In this document: positions 18,303 to 30,300 of the stretch, in pieces
How the letters are laid out: every line of letters begins with the position of its first letter
How positions within the stretch are numbered: the stretch's first letter is position 1
Assembly: GCF_013402915.1 (NCBI RefSeq)
Contig: NC_050722.1
Coordinates: 1,116,001 to 1,180,000 of the forward strand
From: Zygotorulaspora mrakii
Lineage: Eukaryota; Ascomycota; Saccharomycetes; Saccharomycetales; Saccharomycetaceae
Direction of reading: 5' to 3'
DNA length: 64,000 nt
Made by a program: the position numbers and the translations under genes
The notes under the pieces: model-generated
Told to the model about the DNA's origin: nothing
Databases searched by the model: none
What the model saw: only the letters and a program-made list of their open reading frames with translations

Positions 18303-20090
18303 ATGCCTACCATTTCCGTCAATAAGCAGCAATTGTTTGATCAGATAGGCAAAAACTATACCACAGATGAATTTGACGAACTATGTTTTCAGTTTGGTAT
18401 TGAATTAGATGAGGACACTACAGAAGACGCATTGAAGAATAATGAGGAGCCGGAATTGAAAATAGAAATTGGTGCTAACCGTTACGACTTGTTGTGTATC
18501 GAAGGTATCGCACAATCGCTGAACGAGTACCTTGAAAGGGCCGAAACTCCAAAATATAAATTGAGTAAGCCCACAACGAAATTGTTTATTGATCCATCCA
18601 CTGAACAGATTAGACCATACGCATGTGCAGCTATTTTGAGAAATATTAAATTTACCAAATATTCCTATGCGTCATTTATTGCTCTGCAAGACAAGCTCCA
18701 CTCTAATATTTGTAGAAACAGAACACTTGTCGCCGTGGGTACCCATGATCTAGATTCCATCAAAGGACCATTCTATTATAAGGCTCTGCCACCAAGAGAT
18801 ATTAGCTTTGTACCACTCAATCAAACGAAAGAATTTGATAGTGCTGAACTGATGGAGTTTTACAAGCAACCTGAACAAAAAAATAACCTGGGACGTTTTG
18901 TTCATATAATCGAGAGCTCACCAGCCTATCCTGTCATAAAAGACGCTAACGACACAGTTTGCTCTCTTCCTCCAATCATCAACTCCGAACACAGTAAGAT
19001 ATCTCTAGAAACGAAGAATATTTTTATTGAAATTACTGCCACAGATAAAACGAAAGCAGAAATTGTCCTAAATCAATTAGTGGCCATGTTTTCTCGTTAC
19101 TGTGAAGATCAATTTTGTGTTGAACCCGTCGAAATTGTCTCTGAACATAATGGTCAGTCTCGGATTACTCCAAATTTTGAAGAAAGAACTGTCGATACTT
19201 CGATCTCTTATATCAACTCTGCTTTAGGTCTAGAACAATCACCAGAACAAATTGCTTCTTGCTTGAAAAAACTATCCCTGCATGCTACGCCTTCAAAGAC
19301 TAACGCTGACGTTTTAAATGTAAAGCTTCCAATTACCAGGCCCGATGTTCTACATCCTTGCGATGTTATGGAAGATGCCGCTATTGGTTACGGCTATGAT
19401 AATTTGCCTAAAGGGACCAAGCTATCTAATGCGAACTTCATTGCATCAGCATTACCAATAAATAAAGTTGCCGATATTTTCAGAATTGCTTCCTCACAAG
19501 CATCTTGGCTTGAGGTTATGCCACTGACCTTATGCTCTCATGATGAAAATTTCAAATTTTTAAGACTGGAGGATGATGGCAGCCAAGTTGTTAAACTTGC
19601 AAATCCAAAAACGTTGGAATATCAAGTTGTCAGAACTACCTTATTGCCTGGTATTTTAAAAACAGTGAAGGAGAATAGAAAACATTCTTTGCCAATTAAG
19701 GTCTTTGAAACCGGTGATGCTGTCTTTAAGAATGACAAACTTGAGAGGAAATCATATAATGAACGTCATTGGGGTGCTATATATGCAGGCAGAACATCCG
19801 GTTTTGAAATCATTCAGGGCTTGTTGGGTAAAATAATGCAAACTTTCCGCACAGAGTGGCTTGCTGATTACGGAGCAAACTCATCAGGTAGAGGATATTG
19901 GACTGAGCAAGACGATTCTTTGGCTACCTATTTCCCCGGCAGAGGTGCTAGTATCTTCTTCAGAACCAGAGAAGGTGAGCAACCCAAAAAAATTGGGCAT
20001 ATGGGTGTTTTGCATCCTGAAGTCATGAACAACTTTGAAATTCCATACGCCGCCTCTTATGTTGAGTTAAACGCCGAGGCTTTTTTATAA
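18303..20090 (+). CDS. FRS1: Cytosolic phenylalanyl-tRNA synthetase beta subunit
   Basis: A 595-residue subunit, the same length as S. cerevisiae Frs1 (YLR060W). It pairs with the catalytic alpha subunit Frs2 in an alpha2-beta2 enzyme that charges tRNA-Phe in the cytosol. Recognisable parts are the N-terminal [18 protein letters not shown], a B3/B4 editing region in the middle (about 100-270), the B5 region with [20 protein letters not shown] (about 340-360), and the C-terminal catalytic-like fold with [10 protein letters not shown] and [15 protein letters not shown]. There is no targeting sequence. The start is the only ATG near the conserved N-terminus. Confidence 0.97.
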   Translation: MPTISVNKQQLFDQIGKNYTTDEFDELCFQFGIELDEDTTEDALKNNEEPELKIEIGANRYDLLCIEGIAQSLNEYLERAETPKYKLSKPTTKLFIDPSTEQIRPYACAAILRNIKFTKYSYASFIALQDKLHSNICRNRTLVAVGTHDLDSIKGPFYYKALPPRDISFVPLNQTKEFDSAELMEFYKQPEQKNNLGRFVHIIESSPAYPVIKDANDTVCSLPPIINSEHSKISLETKNIFIEITATDKTKAEIVLNQLVAMFSRYCEDQFCVEPVEIVSEHNGQSRITPNFEERTVDTSISYINSALGLEQSPEQIASCLKKLSLHATPSKTNADVLNVKLPITRPDVLHPCDVMEDAAIGYGYDNLPKGTKLSNANFIASALPINKVADIFRIASSQASWLEVMPLTLCSHDENFKFLRLEDDGSQVVKLANPKTLEYQVVRTTLLPGILKTVKENRKHSLPIKVFETGDAVFKNDKLERKSYNERHWGAIYAGRTSGFEIIQGLLGKIMQTFRTEWLADYGANSSGRGYWTEQDDSLATYFPGRGASIFFRTREGEQPKKIGHMGVLHPEVMNNFEIPYAASYVELNAEAFL

Positions 20091-20260
20091 AATAAACATC
20101 GCTTGATATAGATTATACTTTTGCGACCAGTCATTAACTATTTAGTCTATCATGCCATTAGTTTTACCCATTAATTTCATCTATTAACTAGAAGAATTTA
20201 CAAACTATTGTGATGCTCAATTAAATGCACTACAATATGCAGCGAATCGATGCAGTTCTA

Positions 20261-23200
20261 TTAGAAATCATCTGCAAAAGCAAATTCCATTGCTTTGTTT
20301 TTGGAGCTGTCATCCTCTGGCAGCACTGTCCTTCCTGCTGTCAGAAGCTGGAAATTGTTTGAACTTACTGCAGGAGGTGCAGTCTCTTCTCGGCACTTTT
20401 CTGCACTCTTTTGCTCCCTTTGAGGGGGTTCGATATCTGCTTTACTGGGGATTTCCTCCTCTATATTCTGATTATTTAACTGGCCTTCGTGGAGAGCAGC
20501 TTTTATGAGCTGTAACTCGTGCATTAGTGCAGCGTGATCCACGAGAGCATGATCTCTTTTTTTGACTTGAGGAAGCTCAGGAGATAATTCTTCCACACTT
20601 TCTAAATCATTCGCTTCCTCAACAGCATCTTCTACCATAGTACGCCATTTAGATTTTTTGGGCCTCATCCATTTTGGTATCCATCCATTATGTGATTTTT
20701 TTTCGAGTAATTTTTTTTGAGCTGCATCAACGTCGTGCACCAGCTTTCTTTGACGCTTTACTTGTTCTGGATCCATGGTTTCTTCAATTTCGACAAATTC
20801 TTCACTGACCACTGAAACACCTAACTGCTTTAGCAGCTTCGGCATGTTTTTACGATATGCTAAATGACCATCGACGGTCTCTGTGCAATCAAAATTTTCG
20901 ACACCTTCAACACCTTCTACAGGAGCGATGCCCATGACTTTACTAAACCCGCCTGCTGCAGCACGGAAAAGGTAAGCAAGCATCCAATCCTTTAAAGAAT
21001 ATGCATTTACAAATCGACCGCTGACAACGGATCGTGCCATAACCAAGTGTTCCTTCTTTCTTACTACCGGTGTTCCGAAAATGAACACGTTCTCAATAAG
21101 GCCATGCGCTTTCCTTTTACAAAGTTCCACTAGACATGAATAGATTACTCTTGATCCTAATGAAAATCCCATTAAGGTAACTGGTCTCTCTCCAAGATTC
21201 CTCGACATAAGCGTATCGGCTAAAATTAAGCCAGCAGCCCATGCTCTATCCAATGAGACGCTCCACGGATTGTCCAAAATATACCCCAATTTGGAAAGGC
21301 CCATTGGCCATTGAATTGCAGATATAAATGCAGTCAGGATCGTTGCACCGAGAACTTGTTGTATGACTTGTGTGAAGACCTCATTTGCAACAATGTTTAT
21401 TGTTTGACCAATAGATTTTAACATCTCAGGCTCCCAGAATAGCGAATACAAGTCACCCTCAACTGGATCAACAGTGGAATAAGGTAAACGAACATCATCT
21501 TCATTACCAATCATCCAGCCAGAAACGCTTATTATCAGGTTTACTCGACGGTTATTATGTAATGGACGAAATTCAAATGTTCTCACGCTTCCCATTCGTT
21601 TTGACATACCTCTGGCACCAATATTACCCCCGATTGCGGTGCTTGTGAGTGCCACAACTGTTGCTCCTCCTGCACCTGTCAGGAAGCCCGTAGCACCCGT
21701 GATACCAATTGTAGATAGTCCTGCGGCAATACCTGCACCAATTACCGGTGCCAGCAGACCTCCACTTAAACCTAGAACCAATGAACCTCCAACCATTGCC
21801 AGTCCAACGTAACACATTTTCCTTCGTTTTCTTCTTTTGCGCCTATCTTTCATGTGTTCACTTTCATTCCAAACTTGATCCTCTGTGGATTGTTCCATGT
21901 CAAGTGAGTCTGTTACACGTCTTTCAAATTCACATATTTCGACATTATTTATATTCAGTAAATCACCAAACTTTATAAGCAGTGTCCGAGATCGAGCATC
22001 GTAAGTAGCATCTTGCAGTAAAAGCAAAAACAAATCACATATGATAGTCCAAGTTATATCAACTTCCAATTGACCTTGATTTTTTATATTTTGAGGTTGA
22101 ATTATTTCAGTTGGAACCACATTTACATCAGGAGTATCTGCATTGCTCTCAGTAGTTTTATCATTTGGGGTGTCATGATCTCGCACACTTCCTGCTTTCA
22201 CATCGCTTTCACTATTAAGCAAGACCTCTTTCACAGGCGCTTGCGTATCTTCGTCAGCTCTATCATGTTTTTCAGTTTCTTCCTTGGGGCCTTCCTTTTC
22301 TTTTTTCTCAAGAATGTCTTGCTCTTCAACATCATTCACCTCGAATGGATTGTTTATACTTTGTGTCGTTTGAAGACATTTGCAGAGATCCTCTAAACGA
22401 ACGCCATGCATTGATAGCTTTTCAATCATTTGAATTTCTTCGAATATAAGGCCCAAATGCTCATACAAACGATGCAATATTTCGGTTTTCCATCTTGCCG
22501 TATCTTTCTGTGCAAATTGCAGCCTTTGAGCTAGTTTTTTATGTGACACAATATCGGTACAGAGACATAACGTCGCCAGATCTGTACAAAGTTGATTTGA
22601 CAATACATTTATGGCACCTACATAGGCAAATTTTTCTTTATCGCTCAACAAGCTTCTTGTTATATTCAATTGAGTATCAGCGTTGAGATCATCCATCGGT
22701 TCAACATCCTCTTCATATTCATCATATGAATCCTTTTCAGTTTCTGTGTGTGATACAGAATCCGCATTTCCACTTAATGAATTCTTTGAATCATTCAATT
22801 TTTTCATTCTTTTATGGTCGAACAAAAAATCTGTCTTACGATTAGCATTGTATGACCTATACGCTTGTTCTTCGGCGGCTACTTTGGTGTAACCAAATGT
22901 AGCAGTTTTCTTCTGTTCCGGACTAACCCCATTATAATTACCTAAATGATTCATAGTTTGAGAGAGCATTTCTTGTGATAATGTTCTCGTATTGTCGTCC
23001 CCATGCGTTCGTAAGTCAAGTTCTCCCTTCTCATTGTATACATTGTAGGATGCAATAGCATTCATATTTTGCCACTCGCCATCTGAATCAGTATCTAAAT
23101 TGAGATCCAGATCATGTGCTAAATCTAAACGCTCCTGATCGTTAGCTGCGTTTTCATTATAGTCGCTCCCAGTAGTCGTTTCATGACCCATTTCAGTACT

Positions 23201-23548
23201 CGAAACCTGTTCAGGACCGCAGCTACGGCTGTTTTCAGAAGCCCTGCTGCTTCTCAATGATGTTTTTTCATAATCAAGAGCTTTGGACTGATCTTCATTT
23301 GGCTCCTCGTTTATTTGTGCACCCTCCATCTTGTCCTTCTGTCTATCCCCTTCATACTGATCTGTATCAACACTCTCATTTTGCACCACTGAGTTTGTTG
23401 AAGGGGCTGCTAAATCCCCATACTCTTCTTCCGGCATCATGGCATTCTTGAGATTACTGCTATCATCACAACCGTGGCGACTCTGCGCCTTAGACGCTAT
23501 CTTCAGCGTCTTCAGCTGAAAGCCTAAATCCTCTTCAGAGTCGGACAT
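20261..23548 (-). CDS. MIL1: Mil1-like DUF726/TMCO4 alpha-beta hydrolase-fold membrane protein
   Basis: A 1,095-residue protein corresponding to S. cerevisiae YFL034W (1,073 aa), a lipase-like protein reported to interact with a clathrin AP-1 subunit. The first 280 residues are acidic and disordered. A conserved helical region follows, then a glycine-rich membrane segment at about 578-645. After it comes the hydrolase fold with a nucleophile-elbow motif GFSLGSRV near residue 793, which fits GxSxG. The tail (about 960-1095) is charged and disordered. It is convergent with FRS1 and divergent from RPL22, as YFL034W is relative to RPL22B. Enzymatic activity is not established by the sequence. Confidence 0.93.
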   Translation of the reverse strand: MSDSEEDLGFQLKTLKIASKAQSRHGCDDSSNLKNAMMPEEEYGDLAAPSTNSVVQNESVDTDQYEGDRQKDKMEGAQINEEPNEDQSKALDYEKTSLRSSRASENSRSCGPEQVSSTEMGHETTTGSDYNENAANDQERLDLAHDLDLNLDTDSDGEWQNMNAIASYNVYNEKGELDLRTHGDDNTRTLSQEMLSQTMNHLGNYNGVSPEQKKTATFGYTKVAAEEQAYRSYNANRKTDFLFDHKRMKKLNDSKNSLSGNADSVSHTETEKDSYDEYEEDVEPMDDLNADTQLNITRSLLSDKEKFAYVGAINVLSNQLCTDLATLCLCTDIVSHKKLAQRLQFAQKDTARWKTEILHRLYEHLGLIFEEIQMIEKLSMHGVRLEDLCKCLQTTQSINNPFEVNDVEEQDILEKKEKEGPKEETEKHDRADEDTQAPVKEVLLNSESDVKAGSVRDHDTPNDKTTESNADTPDVNVVPTEIIQPQNIKNQGQLEVDITWTIICDLFLLLLQDATYDARSRTLLIKFGDLLNINNVEICEFERRVTDSLDMEQSTEDQVWNESEHMKDRRKRRKRRKMCYVGLAMVGGSLVLGLSGGLLAPVIGAGIAAGLSTIGITGATGFLTGAGGATVVALTSTAIGGNIGARGMSKRMGSVRTFEFRPLHNNRRVNLIISVSGWMIGNEDDVRLPYSTVDPVEGDLYSLFWEPEMLKSIGQTINIVANEVFTQVIQQVLGATILTAFISAIQWPMGLSKLGYILDNPWSVSLDRAWAAGLILADTLMSRNLGERPVTLMGFSLGSRVIYSCLVELCKRKAHGLIENVFIFGTPVVRKKEHLVMARSVVSGRFVNAYSLKDWMLAYLFRAAAGGFSKVMGIAPVEGVEGVENFDCTETVDGHLAYRKNMPKLLKQLGVSVVSEEFVEIEETMDPEQVKRQRKLVHDVDAAQKKLLEKKSHNGWIPKWMRPKKSKWRTMVEDAVEEANDLESVEELSPELPQVKKRDHALVDHAALMHELQLIKAALHEGQLNNQNIEEEIPSKADIEPPQREQKSAEKCREETAPPAVSSNNFQLLTAGRTVLPEDDSSKNKAMEFAFADDF

Positions 23549-24079
23549 TTCCTTCCACCGTAAAGATGCGCTGAGGGTGTACGCAGCTACTCTAACGTCA
23601 AAAAGAGAGGCCTGCTACTTCTATGTTACAAAATGACTCTTCTGATGGGATATATATATATATGTAGAATATTCAGTAGGTTACAAACACCAATGTTAAC
23701 AATATTAGGGCTTATCATGTGTAAAATGTAGGGCGCATCTGTTTTTCATGACTGCTTTCAAAACACCAAACTCCGTACACCCTTAGCAGCATCTGTACAT
23801 CCTACTAATATGAAAATAGCTCTTCACAAAAGTCGAAAATGTCCCGGACAGCTTCCATTCTCTTGTGATCATCCAACTCGGACGGTTTCCCGGACAAACA
23901 GTACCGACGCAATAGGCGATGGTTGAGAGTTGTATAGCCAATTCAACCAAATTTCACTCTGAATCGGCACACCTACTCTATGCCATTTAAGAGATACTTG
24001 GAGTTTACTATTTGATCTATTAGTCACATTTATTAGTGTATTTCAGAAAATCCGATCACCTCTAATCGAATAGTACACA
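23549..24079. promoter_or_regulatory. Divergent MIL1-RPL22 promoter region with paired CCCGGACA motifs
   Basis: A 531-bp region holding promoters for MIL1 (leftward) and RPL22 (rightward). The sequence CCCGGACA occurs at 23843-23850 and 23889-23896, in the same orientation and 46 bp apart. It shares its core with the clusters before ERG3 and ACT1. A perfect Rap1 ribosomal-protein promoter site was not found, although Rap1-like fragments occur around 23730 and 23775-23800. A TA dinucleotide run is near 23652. Which factor acts here is unknown. Confidence 0.45.
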
Positions 24080-24730
24080 ATGGCTCCAAACGTATGTCGT
24101 TCTATAGTCTGCTGATGCTGTGGTTGATATATTCTCACAGTGATGCAGTGACAGTTACATCGTTACTATTACTATAGAACAGGAATTTTCTGGCAAATGA
24201 TGGAATTTCAACAGAATCATGAAACGGGAAAATGCTAGCATTTTGCTATTCTGTTTGTTAAAAATTCACGAAGTTGAGGATCTGATTCTCACAGAAAGTG
24301 ATTGTTAATAGCAGTAGGCAACAAGTAACTGAAAAACATAGTGTTTCTTTACTAACAAACATTGATTCGTCTTTTCATTCAGACTTCTAGAAAGCAAAAG
24401 ATTACCAAGACCTTCACTGTTGATGTTTCGTCTCCAGTTGAAAACGGTGTTTTTGACCCAGCTTCTTACGCTAAGTATTTGATCGACCACATCAAGGTTG
24501 AAAACGCAGTTGGTAACTTGGGTAACGCCATCACTGTCGAAGAAGATGGTTCCGTCGTCACTATTGTTTCCACTACCAAGTTCTCTGGTAAGTACTTGAA
24601 GTACTTAACCAAGAAGTACTTGAAGAAGAACCAATTGAGAGACTGGATCAGATTTGTTTCCACCAAGACCAACGAGTACAAATTGGCCTTCTACCAAGTC
24701 ACCCCAGAGGACGAAGAAGCCGAAGAATAA
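24080..24730 (+). CDS. RPL22: Ribosomal protein eL22 (intron-containing, single copy)
   Basis: Exon 1 is 24080-24091 (ATG GCT CCA AAC) and exon 2 is 24383-24730, giving a 119-residue protein MAPNTSRKQKI... ending in an acidic EDEEAEE tail. It is a non-essential large-subunit protein, nearly identical to S. cerevisiae Rpl22. S. cerevisiae has two copies, RPL22A (YLR061W) and RPL22B (YFL034C-A). Here one gene sits between MIL1 and BMT6 and is flanked by neighbours of both copies. The intron follows codon 4. The unspliced frame beginning at 24362 is an artefact of reading into the intron. Confidence 0.98.
24092..24382 (+). other. RPL22 spliceosomal intron, 291 nt, with 5'-proximal hairpin
   Basis: The donor is GTATGT at 24092, the branch point TACTAAC at 24350-24356 and the acceptor CAG ending at 24382. 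Just after the donor lies a perfect 10-bp inverted repeat, GTTCTATAGT (24099-24108) with ACTATAGAAC (24171-24180). Inside it are shorter pairings, 24109-24112 with 24145-24148 and 24118-24122 with 24136-24140. In S. cerevisiae Rpl22 protein represses splicing of its own transcripts through intron structure; this hairpin is a candidate for the same control. Confidence 0.9.
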
Positions 24731-24976
24731 ATCATCTGAAATAGTATGGTTAAAAAATTATAACACATGCCAGTATGGCATTTTCTAAATGTAATTTTAA
24801 TTTAAATTTCGCCTTTTTCTCACATTTTAGCATTTCTTCCCAAATTAGCATTTTACCATTAGGTTACTTCGGTGCTTTTTTTTCAATAGAACCTGTATAA
24901 TAAAATTATCGTATAACGGATTTATCAGTTTTGACTTCACTTCATTGCAAGATTCGCCGATCAGAGCCGAGCAGAC

Positions 24977-25927
24977 ATGAGCGGACACCCAAAGTCATCA
25001 CAATTGAAGGTGCATCACGAAGATACTGTTGCTCCAGAAGATATAGTTGACTTATTCAAAATTGCCTTTATTGCTGAGCTCTACAGCAACGATGAGCTTG
25101 CGGATTTACAATCTCAAATACAAACTGTAAAGGCAGACCTCTACAACAGGGACTATACTTCAGCATTTGGCAATGATTCCAAGAGAATAGCTTACTGTTG
25201 CAGGTGGTCCCCTTCCCGTGCAACGGCTTATGCATCATTATTTGCCCATTTGAAAGAAGTATCAAACGTGATGCGATGCACTGATGGCGATAAAAATATA
25301 TTATGTGTCGGCGGTGGAGCTGGTGGAGAACTAGTAGCTTTGGCTAGTTTGTTCGCTCCCTCAAGGAATTTTAAGGCCAAGTACTCAAAAGTAGCCACTG
25401 AAAAGTACAGCTTAAACATCCATCTTGTTGATATCAGTGATTGGTCAAACGTTGTTAGTAGACTGTCCGAAGCAATACGACAAAGATGGCTTTATGCAGG
25501 TGAATCAGAATTTTTCAACATACAATTTTCTAAGCAAGACATACTTACGTCAGATCATATGACGTTGGGTCTGGCAAAGCTGGATTTTATCTCTCTTTTA
25601 TTTACTACAAATGAACTATTTGCCGAAAATAAGGCACAGAGCATCCGCCTGCTACAAACCTTCAATCAGTACTGCAAATCCGGATGCTATTTGCTGATAA
25701 CAGAAAGTGCAGGTAGCTATTCTCATATCACTGTGGGTACTAAAAAGTTCCCAATTCAGTTTTTAATTGATACTGTTTTAATGGGTAAAAGAGGTGAAGA
25801 AACAAACTCTCCCTGGACTCTTGTGCAAGAGAGTGATAGCACATGGTACCGTGGAGATCCACAACTAGATTACCCCATGAAACTAGAGAATATGAGGTTT
25901 TTCTACCGGTTATATAAAAAGGTATAA
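24977..25927 (+). CDS. BMT6: Bmt6-type 25S rRNA (uridine-N3) methyltransferase
   Basis: A 316-residue SAM-dependent methyltransferase matching YLR063W, which makes the m3U2843 modification of 25S rRNA in S. cerevisiae. The SAM-binding glycine motif GGGAGGE is at 112-118, preceded by a hydrophobic strand (NILCV). An acidic residue after the second strand (LVDISDW) is consistent with a Rossmann-like fold. The C-terminus ends in MRFFYRLYKKV. It lies directly after RPL22, as BMT6 does after RPL22A. It is shorter than the S. cerevisiae protein. The assignment rests mainly on synteny and overall resemblance; catalytic residues for base choice cannot be read from the sequence. Confidence 0.88.
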   Translation: MSGHPKSSQLKVHHEDTVAPEDIVDLFKIAFIAELYSNDELADLQSQIQTVKADLYNRDYTSAFGNDSKRIAYCCRWSPSRATAYASLFAHLKEVSNVMRCTDGDKNILCVGGGAGGELVALASLFAPSRNFKAKYSKVATEKYSLNIHLVDISDWSNVVSRLSEAIRQRWLYAGESEFFNIQFSKQDILTSDHMTLGLAKLDFISLLFTTNELFAENKAQSIRLLQTFNQYCKSGCYLLITESAGSYSHITVGTKKFPIQFLIDTVLMGKRGEETNSPWTLVQESDSTWYRGDPQLDYPMKLENMRFFYRLYKKV

Positions 25928-26095
25928 GTACTTGAAACAAACTGTTACACGTGACTGTGTTCTTTTTTAGGCGAAGTACATCATTTTGAATAAGACAATG
26001 AAATGTGAAATATCAATTCGGCGTCTTTAAAGCCAGATACTGAAGTCATTTGAAACCTACGTTGATTCATTGGCATAGTAACTAGCCTGTAAAGC

Positions 26096-27036
26096 ATGTC
26101 TTTCTTCAATTTCAAGTATGTATAGCTATTATTGAGGGTCCTATAGAACGTTTATACGCAATGGCATTTGTTACCTTTGTTTACAATGTACTAACAACAA
26201 TAAATTATTATGATTTTTCAAACAGAGGATTTGGAAGAAACTCTAAAAAGAATAAGGTTCAGCCACCCACCGTGGGGAACAATGCATCACCACCGATAAA
26301 CAACGTGTACTCTAGCCCGCATAATAGCAGCTCAAAGCTTTCATTACGAAGAACGCATTCGCCGTCGAGGAATTCTCAGCATAGCTTCCCAACGTCACAA
26401 CAACAGTCAAATAATGTGGGAGAAAATATACCCGAAAAATCAGAGTCTCAGCAAGTAATGTTCTTAAGTGAACCCTTTGTGAGAACGGCGCTTGTGAAGG
26501 GATCATTCAAGACAATTGTACAACTTCCCAAATATGTCGATGTGGGTGAATGGATAGCATTAAACGTTTTCGAGCTCTTTACTAATTTGAATCAGTTCTA
26601 TGGAGTAATAGCAGAGTACGTTTCACCAGATGTTTACCCAACCATGAATGCTGGACCTCACACGGATTACCTGTGGTTAGATGCCAATAATAGGCAAGTC
26701 TCCTTACCAGCAAGCCAATACATAGATCTGGCTTTAACGTGGATCAACAACAAGGTTAATGACAAAAATTTATTTCCTACCAAAAGTGGTTTACCATTTC
26801 CTCAAGTTTTCTGGAGAGATGTTCAGAGAATTATGGTACAAATGTTCAGGATCTTCGCACATATTTATCATCACCATTTTGACAAAATAGTTCATCTTTC
26901 CCTTGAAGCACATTGGAATTCATTTTTTGCACACTTTTTGAGTTTTTCCAAAGAGTTTAACGTCATCGAGAGAAAAGAGATGTATCCGCTATTACCTCTA
27001 ATAGAAAATTTAGAAAGTCAGGGGAAAATAAATTAG
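26096..27036 (+). CDS. MOB2: Mob2, activator of the NDR kinase Cbk1 (intron-containing)
   Basis: Exon 1 is 26096-26115 and exon 2 is 26226-27036, giving 276 residues starting MSFFNFKGFGRNSKKNK, very like S. cerevisiae Mob2 (YFL034C-B), which also has an intron near its start. Mob2 binds and activates Cbk1 in the RAM network for polarity and daughter-specific transcription. A disordered Ser-rich N-terminus (about 15-85) precedes the Mob domain, with PKYVDVGEWIALNVFE, the PHTDYLWLD stretch and HIYHHHFDKIV. A Mob-type zinc site is suggested by the His-rich segment. The unspliced frame from 26161 starts inside the intron and is not the true N-terminus. Confidence 0.97.
26116..26225 (+). other. 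MOB2 spliceosomal intron, 110 nt
   Basis: Donor GTATGT at 26116, branch point TACTAAC at 26189-26195 and acceptor CAG ending at 26225. Splicing restores the conserved FNFKGFGRNSKK junction. Confidence 0.96.
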
Positions 27037-27337
27037 GATATTTATTTAATGGTGCATAAATATAAAACAATCTGAAAATAATAAAACGCATAACTCCTTT
27101 TATATACTATATGGAAAAACAACATTCTACGTTGTAATTGCCGTTCTCTTGTAGGAGGCACAAGATTTATATACATGAAAAAATTTGGGACCCTTGAAAT
27201 TTTTACCTTTGCTAAATGTATTTACAGGAATAATATTATATAAACGACTAAATTATTTACAAAATGCTAACCTCTACGTCACGAGGAACATTTAAATGCA
27301 AATTATAAAAAAACTCCTTCTTGTGAACCGCTCCCTA
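27037..27337. other. Convergent MOB2-RPO41 3' region
   Basis: A 301-bp AT-rich spacer between two convergent stop codons. It presumably holds both polyadenylation regions; no gene or other element is seen. Confidence 0.5.
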
Positions 27338-30300
27338 TCAAGAAAAAAAATATTTACTATTTCTCAGCTCTCTGACGTCAAATTCGCCTTTTGGGGGTAT
27401 ACTCGGTAATTTTAGTGGAACCAGTATCACCATTGTAGACATATCAGCTCTTTTTGACTCTAATTCCTCATGACCTTCTTGTTCTTCAACTAATGAAACC
27501 GTACTTACCATTTGCCTACCTCTCTCAACTTCATCATAATGTGTAGACCGCATTAACCGAACTCGCTCTTTTTCCATGTATATTTCATCTGCCAATGTTG
27601 CTGGTCTTCCGAGAGATTCTGATAGTTTGTTCCTTACAATCAGAATCTTCTTGGCAAGTTCTGAATGCTTGTCTATCCTTGCAATCTGAACATAATTTTT
27701 GTAGCGCTCATCGAATTCGTTCTTCAACCTTTCGATCAGATCAACTTCATGAAGTTTGATAAATTGTTCCCTCAAACAAATATTCATTTGATCAACATCG
27801 CAACCATGTGTCCAGTAAGAGTCATGAACAGAAGCAAAATCCAGTCCGTGTTTACCACACTCAGTAGCTGATAAAAGCATATGAGAAGCATCCAGCGAAT
27901 GGATGAAGTTGGGAGGGAATCCCGCTTTCTGCCTTCTGGCATTAATTGGGTTGACTGAGAATGGATCGCTGATGAACACAGTCTGCAAATTTGTTGTAAC
28001 TTGTTTCTTGCTCAATTCACGATATGGTTGTACAATCGGCAGTCCTAATGGAGTTGTCCAAATTACGGAGGACATGAAATCCGGTTTATTTCCATTTTTA
28101 AAAGACTTTTCGTCAACATCTAGTCTGATCGATTTCGATACTCTTTTAGCACACTCACCAAGCCAATCTTGTATCAAATGAGCACCTTGAAATAATTCCC
28201 GAACGGCGGCAAATACATGCTTTGTGAGATATTTTGAAAGTTCCAACGAGTATTTTCGATCCTCAAAAATGTGTGATAATTGTTTATCAATTTGAAATGT
28301 CGCACCCACATAAGTAACACCGTAGACGTTAGTCATGACAGTCTGTTTGACCACCTTTCTTGTTATCTTATCTTGTAGTATTTTCGCGTACTCATCGCCT
28401 TTTTTGGCCGCAACCTCCAGTCTTGAAGCTACCAATTTGGCGACGTGGCTGTAGACATCCTGTGGTACATCATTTGGAACTAAGTTGACTTGCGCTGCAC
28501 CTTCTATATCACCACCTAATGCAGCATAGTGCTGTAATCCATTACATGTCCCGTCTTGATGCACAGGCTGATGTGATATAAAATCTTCAGGATTTTCCAG
28601 TTTATATGCTTCAGTCAACTCCATACAAGTAGCAAGAGTTTGCCAAGGCTTTTCCGCCTGCATCCACCATCTGTTTGGACCGAGGGGAGATATGGCGCAC
28701 TCTTTGATGTCTTTCATATGCCTATCGGTGAAAGCGATACGTTCAGTAAGTGATGCCTTGTCAAACCCAAACAAATTAGATAAGTGTACTTTCAACCACT
28801 TCAACCCTTGCGGACCTAGTCTCTTCCCCTTCCAAAAGATCAATAATCCCCTACTCATATCATTTCCAAGATGATTAAAGTGGGGGGACAACGGATAAGC
28901 GCGTCCTCTGAAGTCTAAATTATGAGGAAAATAAAACTTTTCCCCTAGGTATGCTCTGGCAATCTCCAACTTGTAGTTGGAATCACATCTTACAGATCTA
29001 TTACTGGAAAACTTATTTGCAAGTTCCTTATTCTTCAGTTTCCACTCTCTATGAATGGAAGGATCAGCATCTCTGGGAGGTGGTGGAAGCAGATTCAGTT
29101 CCTCCTGGATGCCTGGTATTTCGAGAAACAGTTCACCCTTGTTCCACACTTCTGACATAACGTTGAATATATTTCTGTTGATCGTCCAAGCGGTTTCACC
29201 TAAAACGTTCAGACCGTCATAAACTACGTCAATTGCCTTCGCATCAGAAACCGCTTTCAAATAAGCAATTTGTTCTGGAGAATCCTTTGATCTGACAAGC
29301 GTAGATTGAGTATAAAAGTATCCGCCTGACTTCCAATTCTTCCACTGTCTAGGCTTCACCAACATAGGCAATAGTTGTGGCTGCACTGATGCGACCAGTC
29401 TTTCTCCGTTGAGTTGATGGATCAAAGATCTATGTATTTTCAAAACACCCAGTTTGGAGCCATTATGGTATTGGTAGCCATGAGAAAATGCAGGAGCTTC
29501 CCCATACACTTTTTCCTTGGTAAAAGGATCTGTACCCTCAATATTCACCTTGCCGACGTGAATTAACATTGATATCATAATCGACCCAATTTTTGCACGA
29601 GCTGATTGAGGCCAGACAATTTTCGATTCTTCTATCTTAATGGATCTAAAACTAGACTTGGCTCTCTGAACATATTTTTTGAATTGATGAGATTTCCTGT
29701 TGACATCTTTGAAAACTTGTGACTCACTCTTCAGCAGTTGCTCAGAACGGAATTCCATTTCTATGGCCTTTCCTACAGCGATAACCGCTCTAGCTGTTCT
29801 CATCCCTTCAATGACACCTCCAGTTGAGTTCAATTTTAATAGCTCGAGGATTGTAATGACGCACATTTTTCCAGGGTCTACTAAGGATAGATAAGGTCCG
29901 TACTCCAATCTGGCTTTATGCTGTTTGAATTCTTGCGTACTCAGATCCTTTGATTTGGGCATAGTACCAGACATAGCTTCGTTGCACTGTTTTACTTCTT
30001 CCTTCACTAAAGGTAACATGGAGTTGTACCATTTCCAGAGTTTTACATTAAGCTTCTTCTCGATAGAAAGATCCCCCCTTGCTCTAGCCTCTTCGAAATC
30101 ATGTTTCCAACGTTCTCTGGCTGCATCTGTTGCACGATTCTCCAGAGCACGCTGTCTATCTTGGTTAAATTCGTCAAGCGAACTTTCAAATGCAGTCCTT
30201 TCTGTATCTGATTTCAGTGAGCGAAAAATTTCAAAGAAATCGATGCTTTTATTCTGATCCACATTTAGGAGATTCTTTTCGGCGTCGAAATGAAACTTTG

